Made by a program: the position numbers and the translations under genes
Assembly: GCA_027056615.1 (NCBI GenBank)
Contig: JALUKJ010000006.1
Coordinates: 1 to 6,000, forward strand
Source: Campylobacteraceae bacterium
GTDB taxonomy: Bacteria; Campylobacterota; Campylobacteria; Campylobacterales; Sulfurovaceae
Direction of reading: 5' to 3'
DNA length: 6,000 nt
The notes under the pieces: generated by a model
Seen by the model: only the letters and a program-made list of their open reading frames with translations
Database searches by the model: none
What the model was told of the DNA's origin: nothing
Shown: one piece after another, positions 1 to 6,000 of the stretch
Layout: every line of letters starts with the position of its first letter
Numbering within the stretch: the stretch's first letter is position 1

Positions 1-1240
<1,240 letters not shown>

Positions 1241-1245
1241 TTAAC

Positions 1246-1275
1246 GTGTGACATAGTCACACCTACAGTTTTTGA
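1246..1275 (-). repeat. Solitary family 1 REP-like element in the ligA leader
   Basis: Read on the minus strand, this is TCAAAAACTGTAG (1275-1263) followed by GTGTGAC-TAT-GTCACAC (1262-1246), a perfect 7-bp stem with a 3-base loop. The 13-base head is identical to the head of the REP unit at 1372-1401, but the stem sequence is entirely different apart from its first bases GT. A conserved GTAG-containing head followed by a palindrome is the hallmark of REP sequences mobilised by RAYT (Y1-type) transposases. The assignment is by architecture only. The hairpin ends 26 bases before the ligA start, so it could lie in the ligA promoter or mRNA leader. The palindrome alone could also be read as a transcription factor operator. 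Confidence 0.7.
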
Positions 1276-1296
1276 CTCGTTCCCAACGTCCTCGTC

Positions 1297-1428
1297 AATG
1301 CCATTGAAATAAGCTCAAATACTGTAGGTTCGATTTTATCGAACAAAAAATTGAAGCCCATAAAACAATCTGTTCGATGAAATCGAACCTACAGTTTTTG
1401 AATATTTATTCCTTAATTCATTGGCATT
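1297..1428. mobile_element. MITE-like 132-bp unit carrying an inverted REP pair (left copy)
   Basis: The unit is non-coding. Its ends form imperfect terminal inverted repeats: AATGCCATTGAAATAAG at 1297-1313 against AATGCCAATGAATTAAG read on the minus strand from 1428 to 1412, 15 of 17 matching. It is bordered by the 11-bp direct repeat at 1285-1295 and 1429-1439, with one extra C at 1296. No ORF for a transposase fits, so any movement would need an enzyme supplied in trans. A second copy, inverted, occupies 5881-6000. The terminal repeats, direct repeat, small size and second copy support a MITE or REPIN-type element; the transposase family cannot be told from this window. Confidence 0.65.
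1321..1395. repeat. REPIN-like inverted pair of family 1 REP units
   Basis: The left unit (1321-1344) is ACTGTAG + GTTCGAT-TTT-ATCGAAC on the plus strand. The right unit (1372-1395) is ACTGTAG + GTTCGAT-TTC-ATCGAAC on the minus strand. Each has a perfect 7-bp stem and 3-base loop, with heads pointing outward. The two 24-base units are reverse complements except at one loop base, so the pair can also fold into one long hairpin with a 27-base loop (1345-1371). This matches the REPIN arrangement described for REP sequences. The head TCAAA(A/T)ACTGTAG is shared with the solitary element at 1246-1275. Confidence 0.75.
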
Positions 1429-1441
1429 AACGTCCTCGTTG

Positions 1442-1508
1442 GGAATGCATATTAAAATTTAATCTACAAAGAAATATTTTTTAATAAAGTAACTTATATA
1501 TGCATTCC
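1442..1508. repeat. 11-bp inverted repeat around an AT-rich spacer, linking two family 2 palindromes
   Basis: GGAATGCATAT at 1442-1452 is the exact reverse complement of ATATGCATTCC at 1498-1508, with 45 very AT-rich bases between. The arms overlap the GCATTCC ends of the two family 2 palindromes, so those palindromes are an inverted pair facing each other, and the homology runs four bases beyond the palindromes on each side. The spacer has no gene and no clear promoter that I can defend, though AT-rich DNA here could help transcription of either divergent gene. Confidence 0.6.
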
Positions 1509-1529
1509 AACCGAGACGGTTGGAACGAG
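1502..1529 (+). repeat. Intact family 2 palindromic repeat
   Basis: GCATTCCAACCGAGACGGTTGGAACGAG contains the perfect 9-bp stem TTCCAACCG (1505-1513) and CGGTTGGAA (1517-1525) around the loop AGA. Its ends GCATTCC and GGAACGAG match those of the rebuilt palindrome at 1276-1295 plus 1429-1448, while the inner stem differs with pairing kept. The hairpin lies 57 bases before the glnD start. It has no following T-run, so it is not a standard intrinsic terminator. Confidence 0.75.
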
Positions 1530-1545
1530 ATTGTGTCTCCAATTT

Positions 1546-1580
1546 TATATAGCAACATTTTACCATTTAATCGCTATGAT
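1546..1580 (+). promoter_or_regulatory. Possible glnD promoter region
   Basis: The stretch between the family 2 hairpin and the glnD start holds two -10-like hexamers, TATATA (1546-1551) and TATGAT (1575-1580). No convincing -35 box is seen, which is common for housekeeping promoters in Campylobacterota. The first would give a short leader; the second would put transcription initiation at or just inside the start codon, giving an essentially leaderless message. This is a weak pattern call in AT-rich DNA. Confidence 0.3.
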
Positions 1581-1585
1581 AACAC

Positions 1586-4033
1586 ATGGAAGATATAAAA
1601 ACAAAAATAGAAACCCTACTTTATGAAAATGCAAAAGATTTTGAGATTTCAAAACTGCTTAAACAAGATATTAAAGAGTATTTTGGAACACTAGAGGAGA
1701 GTTTTAGCCAAAACAGTGGGAAAAACTTTTTAGTTAAACATACCCGTAAAATTGATAGCATTTTACAAATTGCCTACCAAGTTGCTATGCGTTCAATGTT
1801 TGGAACCTATATGCCTATGAAGAGTACCCTACCTATTACACTACTTGCTCTTGGCTCCTATGGACGAGAACAGCTCTGTGTCTACTCTGATATTGATTTA
1901 ATGATAGTCTATAAAGAGACCCATGGATATAATACAAAAGAGATGATAGAAAAAATACTATATATCTTATGGGATGCAGGGCTTAAATTAGGTCACCGTG
2001 TTCATGAACTCTCGGAACTCTTTGAGGTCTCTAAAACAGATATTACTATTAAGACTTCTATGTTAGAATCACGCTTTATTGAGGGTTCAAAACAACTTTG
2101 GAATCAAACTCAAAATGAACTTTCTCGAATAAGAAAAGATGACCCACAAGGGTTTATTGAAGCAAAGATTGAAGAGATGAACGACCTTCATAAGAAATAT
2201 CCTCTAACCATGGAGCCTAACTTAAAAGAGGGAGATGGTGGCTTTAGAAATGCAAATTTAGTCTATTGGATTGGAAATGTTCTTTACAATATTAACAATA
2301 TCTCAGAACTTGAAGGTGAAATTATTGCAAAACATGAGTATGAAGAGTTTAAAGAGGCACTCTATTTTCTCTTTAAAGTTCGCTCTGCACTGCACTTAGC
2401 ATCAGGTAAAAAAGAGGATAATCTTCGCCTTGAACTCATACCACAAGTTGCTAACTATCTAGGTTATAGCACAGCAAAAAAACATATACAATTTTCCAGA
2501 AAAGTTATTACTCATCTAAAAACTATTAAACTTTATAGCACTATTTGGATTGATGAACTAAGCAACTACTTTGATAAAGAGAAGATGTTAACTCCTAAAA
2601 AAAATAGCTCTTTTTATGAACTATTAGAGCAACTAATCCAAGCAAAACCTGAGCAATTTAATGTTCATCCAACTTTTTTAAAAGCCCTGAACGGTTGTTA
2701 TAGAGATATTGAGGTAAAGGGGGATATCTACAAAATTATCTATAAAATATTTCAACAAAAGCAGAGTCATCTTATCTTAGAGACACTTATTGACACTAAA
2801 CTGCTAGGATACACCATACCATACATGAAAAAAGTTATTAATTTACCACAATTTGACGGCTATCATCAATATACTGTTGGAGTACATACAGTTAAATCTA
2901 TTGAAGCCTTAGAAAACATACAAAATCCATTTATTGCTAAACTATATGAGAACTTAAATAATGAAGAGAAAGTCTTTATAAAAGCTGTTGTACTTATTCA
3001 TGATGCAGGAAAAGGTCAAAGAAAAGAGCATTCTCAAGTTGGAACGGTCTTATTTAAAGGTTTTGGTAAAAAACTTGAATTTTCTGAAGATATGATTAAA
3101 ATAGGGAAAAACCTTGTTCTATATCATACCCTAATGAGCATAACAGCTCAACGAGAAGATTTATATGCCCAACATAGTATTTTAAAGTTTTCTTCTCATT
3201 TCCAAACTCAAAAAGAGCTTGACTATATCTATATACTCACATACGCTGATATGAATGGGGTAGGAACATCTATCTATAATGATTTCTCATCAAGACTTAT
3301 TCATACACTATATCAACAAGCTTCTATTGCAATTTCCAATGAAAAATTACTTAAAGAGACTACAAAAAGAGTTAAAAAAGAGCGTCAAATACAACGAATA
3401 GAGAGCTTTAAACATCTTCCTAAGGGTTTACAAAAAAAAGCACTTCAAATTAAATCTGACTACTTTTTTATTAAAAACACACCTCAACAAATTATAAATA
3501 TTGTAAAAAGAACCTCTGAATTAAAAGATTATGACTATGTTATTAGCAATGAGAAGTTTTTAACTATTGAGATTTTAAGAAAAGATAATTTTGATGTCAG
3601 TTATCTACTCTACAAACTATCTCGCTTAGATATTGTACAGATGGATATCTATAAACTCTTTTCAGATATTAAATATTTTCGTATTGATTTTAATGAAACT
3701 ATTGAGGAGGGAGACTATATTGAACTTCAAGAGCTTATTATTGACTCTTTAAATAATATACATAAGTTAAATATTAAAAAACCTAAAATTTTAGAGAAAA
3801 ATATTTTAATCGACTGTAAACATTCACAAGAACACGCTATACTACAACTTAACTGCTCTAACCAAAAAGGTCTACTTACATATATCATTAATCTATTTGA
3901 TAGTTTAAACATAGATATTTCATCTGCCAAAATTCACACAAAGATGAACAGAGTCAACGACCTATTTTTAATCGAGAAGAATGGAAACTTTTGTAATAAT
4001 ACTAGCTATATAATAAAAGAATTAACGGAGTAA
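1586..4033 (+). CDS. glnD: [Protein-PII] uridylyltransferase / uridylyl-removing enzyme GlnD
   Basis: GlnD is the cytoplasmic glutamine sensor of nitrogen control. It adds UMP to PII (GlnB/GlnK) when glutamine is scarce and removes it when glutamine is plentiful. The 815-residue product, somewhat shorter than the 890 of E. coli, has the full domain order. A nucleotidyltransferase domain shows G90-S91 and the metal-binding S101-D-I-D-L105. The family signature EPNLKEGDGGFR lies near 210-221, with Asn222 where most members have Asp. VRSALHLASGKKED follows (265-278). The HD hydrolase domain has H434, the H472-D473 pair and D555 in LTYADMNGVG. A divergent first ACT domain (about 655-735) and a clearer second one (about 752-815, NQKGLL then DLFLIEK) would bind glutamine. 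No good Shine-Dalgarno precedes the ATG, but it is the first in-frame start matching the family N-terminus. glmS follows after six bases. Confidence 0.93.
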   Translation: MEDIKTKIETLLYENAKDFEISKLLKQDIKEYFGTLEESFSQNSGKNFLVKHTRKIDSILQIAYQVAMRSMFGTYMPMKSTLPITLLALGSYGREQLCVYSDIDLMIVYKETHGYNTKEMIEKILYILWDAGLKLGHRVHELSELFEVSKTDITIKTSMLESRFIEGSKQLWNQTQNELSRIRKDDPQGFIEAKIEEMNDLHKKYPLTMEPNLKEGDGGFRNANLVYWIGNVLYNINNISELEGEIIAKHEYEEFKEALYFLFKVRSALHLASGKKEDNLRLELIPQVANYLGYSTAKKHIQFSRKVITHLKTIKLYSTIWIDELSNYFDKEKMLTPKKNSSFYELLEQLIQAKPEQFNVHPTFLKALNGCYRDIEVKGDIYKIIYKIFQQKQSHLILETLIDTKLLGYTIPYMKKVINLPQFDGYHQYTVGVHTVKSIEALENIQNPFIAKLYENLNNEEKVFIKAVVLIHDAGKGQRKEHSQVGTVLFKGFGKKLEFSEDMIKIGKNLVLYHTLMSITAQREDLYAQHSILKFSSHFQTQKELDYIYILTYADMNGVGTSIYNDFSSRLIHTLYQQASIAISNEKLLKETTKRVKKERQIQRIESFKHLPKGLQKKALQIKSDYFFIKNTPQQIINIVKRTSELKDYDYVISNEKFLTIEILRKDNFDVSYLLYKLSRLDIVQMDIYKLFSDIKYFRIDFNETIEEGDYIELQELIIDSLNNIHKLNIKKPKILEKNILIDCKHSQEHAILQLNCSNQKGLLTYIINLFDSLNIDISSAKIHTKMNRVNDLFLIEKNGNFCNNTSYIIKELTE
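4027..4030 (+). promoter_or_regulatory. Ribosome binding site of glmS inside the end of glnD
   Basis: GGAG stands nine bases before the glmS ATG at 4040 and overlaps the last two sense codons of glnD. It fixes the glmS start, and the MCGIVG N-terminus agrees because the cysteine must become residue 1. The overlap suggests translational coupling of the two genes. The six-base gap has no space for a promoter, terminator or glmS ribozyme. Confidence 0.8.
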
Positions 4034-4039
4034 TAATAT

Positions 4040-5848
4040 ATGTGTGGAATTGTTGGATATATAGGAAAGAATGAAAAGAAAGAGATTTTATTAGATGGGC
4101 TACAAGAACTAGAATATAGAGGATATGATTCAGCAGGTATTGCCATTATAGAGAATAAACAACTTAAAAACTTTAAAGCAGTAGGACGACTACAAAATTT
4201 AAGAGAGAAGACTAAAGATTATAAAAGTGAAGGATTTGGAGTCTCAATTGGACATACCCGTTGGGCAACCCATGGAAAACCAACGGAACTAAATGCTCAC
4301 CCACATATGGGAACTTACTCTTTTGTTGTTCATAATGGAATTATTGAAAACTACCAAGTACTAAAAGAGGAACTACAAGCAGATGGAATTCAATTTTTAA
4401 GTCAAACAGACACAGAGACTATTGTTCATCTTTTTGAAAAAAACTATAATATCAACAACAATGCATGGAAATCATTTCAACAGACCATTAAAAAACTTGA
4501 AGGTGCTTACGCTACTCTGCTAATTACAGAAGCCCAAGAAGATACCATATTTTTTGCTAAAAATGGCTCTCCAATGCTTATTGGATTTAATGGAGAAGAT
4601 ATCTACTTTGCCTCTTCAGATACACCTATAATTGGTAAAGCAAAAGAGGTTTACTATCTGGAAGATGGAGAGTTTGGATATGCTAAAGATGGAGAAGTAA
4701 AACTATTTGATTCTAATGGAATTAAAAAATTTACTAAACAAGCCCTACCTACAGACAAAGCTATGGCACAAAAAGATGGCTACCGTTTCTTTATGGAAAA
4801 AGAGATTTACGAACAAGCCCAAGTAATGAACGATACTATGATGGGACGTGTCTTAGATAACAGAGTCTATTTTGAAGAACTTAATGAAAAACTATTTGAC
4901 AATATAGACAATATTAAAATTTGTGCTTGTGGTACATCTTATCACTCAGCCTTAGCAGGTTCTTACTTACTTGAAAGAATGGCAAAAATTCCTTGTCAAG
5001 TTGAGATTGCTTCTGAATTTAGATACAAAGAGCCACTACTCAATGAAAGAACTCTCTTTATTACCATCTCACAAAGTGGTGAAACAGCTGATACACTAGA
5101 AGCTCTTAAAATGGCAAAACGAGCAGGACTTAAGAGTTTAAGTATCTGTAATGTTGATAACTCTTCTATTGTAAGAGAGAGTGATAGTGCTATCTTAACA
5201 CGTGCAGGAATTGAAAAAGGGGTTGCAAGTACAAAAGCTTTTGCAACACAAACTATGGTTCTTTGGATGCTTACACTTTACATAGCACAGAGTAAAAAAA
5301 CCGTTACTCAAGAGAGTATTAATCAAGAGTTAGAAGCAATGAGACACACACCAAAAGCTCTACTTGTTGATGACAAACTACACTCTAAACTTACACGTCT
5401 ATCTAAACGTTATCTACATGGACATGGTTTCTTTTTTATTGGTAGGGATATATTCTTTCCTCTTGCACTTGAAGGTGCTTTAAAACTCAAAGAGATTTCA
5501 TATCTACACGCAGAGGGTTACCCAGCAGGAGAGATGAAGCATGGACCAATTGCCCTTGCAGATGCAGAACTCTTTACTGTTGCACTAATGCCAAAAACAG
5601 TACACTACGATAAAATCAAATCAAATGTAGAAGAACTTTGTGCAAGAGATGCAACTGTTTTAGCTATCTCTCCTGAGTATTTTGAACTATCAGATGACTT
5701 TATACAAACTAAATATGACACACACCCTATGTTAGAATTTTTTGAGATGATGGTTATTACACAACTACTTGCACTTGAAATCTCTATAAGATTAGGAAAT
5801 GATGTAGATATGCCAAAAAATTTGGCGAAGTCTGTAACGGTAGAGTAG
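4040..5848 (+). CDS. glmS: Glutamine:fructose-6-phosphate aminotransferase (isomerizing)
   Basis: GlmS converts fructose 6-phosphate and L-glutamine to glucosamine 6-phosphate and glutamate, the committed step toward UDP-GlcNAc for peptidoglycan and lipopolysaccharide. The 602-residue product is full length (E. coli 609). The class II glutaminase domain (about 2-215) starts with the nucleophile Cys2 in MCGIVGYIG and keeps R74-W75, H98-N99-G100 and D124. The first SIS domain (about 285-420) has CGTS (297-300) and the sugar-phosphate loop SQSGET (344-349). The second SIS domain (about 455-590) has FIGRD (466-470) and residues equivalent to E. coli Lys485, Glu488, His504 and Lys603: K482, E485, H501 and K597. 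The C-terminal tail NLAKSVTVE, which closes over the active site, is intact. It is the second gene of the unit with glnD. Nothing suggests damage or recent transfer. Confidence 0.98.
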   Translation: MCGIVGYIGKNEKKEILLDGLQELEYRGYDSAGIAIIENKQLKNFKAVGRLQNLREKTKDYKSEGFGVSIGHTRWATHGKPTELNAHPHMGTYSFVVHNGIIENYQVLKEELQADGIQFLSQTDTETIVHLFEKNYNINNNAWKSFQQTIKKLEGAYATLLITEAQEDTIFFAKNGSPMLIGFNGEDIYFASSDTPIIGKAKEVYYLEDGEFGYAKDGEVKLFDSNGIKKFTKQALPTDKAMAQKDGYRFFMEKEIYEQAQVMNDTMMGRVLDNRVYFEELNEKLFDNIDNIKICACGTSYHSALAGSYLLERMAKIPCQVEIASEFRYKEPLLNERTLFITISQSGETADTLEALKMAKRAGLKSLSICNVDNSSIVRESDSAILTRAGIEKGVASTKAFATQTMVLWMLTLYIAQSKKTVTQESINQELEAMRHTPKALLVDDKLHSKLTRLSKRYLHGHGFFFIGRDIFFPLALEGALKLKEISYLHAEGYPAGEMKHGPIALADAELFTVALMPKTVHYDKIKSNVEELCARDATVLAISPEYFELSDDFIQTKYDTHPMLEFFEMMVITQLLALEISIRLGNDVDMPKNLAKSVTVE

Positions 5849-5855
5849 AAGTTTT

Positions 5856-5908
5856 AATATTTATTCCCACCGAAGACGGCAATGCCAATGAATTAAGGAA
5901 TAAATATT
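5856..5908 (+). repeat. 12-bp inverted repeat just after glmS, spanning the edge of the repeat unit
   Basis: AATATTTATTCC (5856-5867) is the exact reverse complement of GGAATAAATATT (5897-5908), with a 29-base loop. The first arm begins eight bases after the glmS stop; the second arm lies inside the repeat unit starting at 5881. The loop carries CCG-AAGA-CGG, the core of a half family 2-like palindrome (ATTCCCACCGAAGACGG, 5863-5879). The stem is AT-rich and no T-run follows directly, so I do not call it a terminator, although it could slow transcription leaving the operon. Confidence 0.5.
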
Positions 5909-6000
5909 CAAAAACTGTAGGTTCGATTTCATCGAACGGATTGTTTTATGGGCTTCAATTTTTTGTTCGATAAAATCGAACCTACAGGATTTGGGCTTAA
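5881..6000 (-). mobile_element. Second copy of the MITE/REPIN unit, inverted and cut by the window edge
   Basis: Bases 5881-5999 are the reverse complement of 1428-1310 with three mismatches in 119 positions (5938, 5988 and 5994). The copy contains both family 1 REP units: plus-strand ACTGTAG + GTTCGAT-TTC-ATCGAAC at 5914-5937, and the minus-strand unit at 5965-5987 with stem GTTCGAT-AAA-ATCGAAC. The terminal inverted repeat AATGCCAATGAATTAAG is at 5881-5897. The far end, about 13 bases of the unit plus any flanking duplication, lies beyond base 6000. Homology continues more weakly leftward to about 5852 (23 of 29 matching 1429-1457). Confidence 0.75.

Larger units (their letters stand above)
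1276..1448 (-). repeat. Family 2 palindrome split by an inserted MITE-like unit
   Basis: Two half palindromes lie at the ends of this interval: CTCGTTCCCAACGTCCTCGT (1276-1295) and AACGTCCTCGTTGGGAATGC (1429-1448). They share an exact 11-bp direct repeat, AACGTCCTCGT, at 1285-1295 and 1429-1439. Joining them with one copy of that repeat gives a hairpin with the 9-bp stem TTCCCAACG/CGTTGGGAA and loop TCCT. On the minus strand the rebuilt unit begins GCATTCC and ends GGAACGAG, like the intact palindrome at 1502-1529. The simplest reading is a palindromic repeat interrupted by the unit at 1297-1428, with the direct repeat as target-site duplication. The alternative is a composite repeat that always travels in this form. 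Confidence 0.7.

Noticed and set aside
1246..1262. Transcription factor operator in front of ligA
   Set aside because: The 7-bp palindrome follows exactly the same head as the REP units, so a repeat element explains it better; a regulator site is not excluded but has no separate support.
1246..1540. CRISPR array
   Set aside because: The repeats are palindromes in both orientations with unequal spacing and differing stem sequences, not regularly spaced direct repeats with unique spacers, and no cas genes are present.
3727..3930. Minus-strand open frame of 67 codons
   Set aside because: It is antisense to the C-terminal ACT region of glnD, shows no recognisable family, and sits inside a strongly supported gene.
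4034..4039. glmS ribozyme upstream of glmS
   Set aside because: Only six bases separate glnD from glmS, and the metabolite-sensing ribozyme needs well over 100 bases of leader.
5849..5880. Intrinsic terminator after glmS
   Set aside because: The half palindrome CCGAAGACGG offers only a 3-bp GC stem here and no T-run follows, so a standard terminator is not supported.

Overview
The window is a compact bacterial chromosomal segment with low G+C and AT-rich codon usage. It holds three housekeeping genes, and the protein style and gene sizes look like Campylobacterota (Sulfurovum/Sulfurimonas/Arcobacter type). That assignment is inferred from overall protein character and was not tested by database search.

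Layout. Bases 1-1219 (minus strand) are the N-terminal two thirds of ligA, the NAD+-dependent DNA ligase; the gene runs off the left edge inside its zinc finger. Bases 1220-1585 are a 366-bp divergent intergenic region filled with palindromic repeats. Bases 1586-4033 (plus) encode a GlnD-type PII uridylyltransferase/uridylyl-removing enzyme. Six bases later, bases 4040-5848 (plus) encode a complete glmS (glucosamine-6-phosphate synthase). Bases 5849-6000 carry a second, inverted copy of the main intergenic repeat, cut by the right edge.

The two plus-strand genes look like an operon: there is no room for a promoter between them, and the glmS ribosome binding site lies in the last codons of glnD. 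Both deal with glutamine. GlnD senses it and sets the modification state of PII, while GlmS spends it to make the amino sugar for peptidoglycan and LPS.

The least ordinary content is the repeat DNA. Two families are visible. Family 1 has a TCAAA(A/T)ACTGTAG head followed by a 7-bp stem and 3-base loop. It occurs once alone and twice as an inverted pair, which is the architecture of GTAG-headed REP elements and REPINs. Family 2 is a 28-29-bp palindrome (GCATTCC...GGAACGAG). The family 1 pair sits inside a 132-bp MITE-like unit with 17-bp imperfect terminal inverted repeats. On the left this unit interrupts a family 2 palindrome and is flanked by an 11-bp direct repeat; removing it with one copy of that repeat restores a perfect 9-bp-stem hairpin. 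The same unit recurs inverted after glmS (3 mismatches in 119 bp), again next to half a family 2-like palindrome. I see no new multi-gene system, transposase, CRISPR array or RNA gene.
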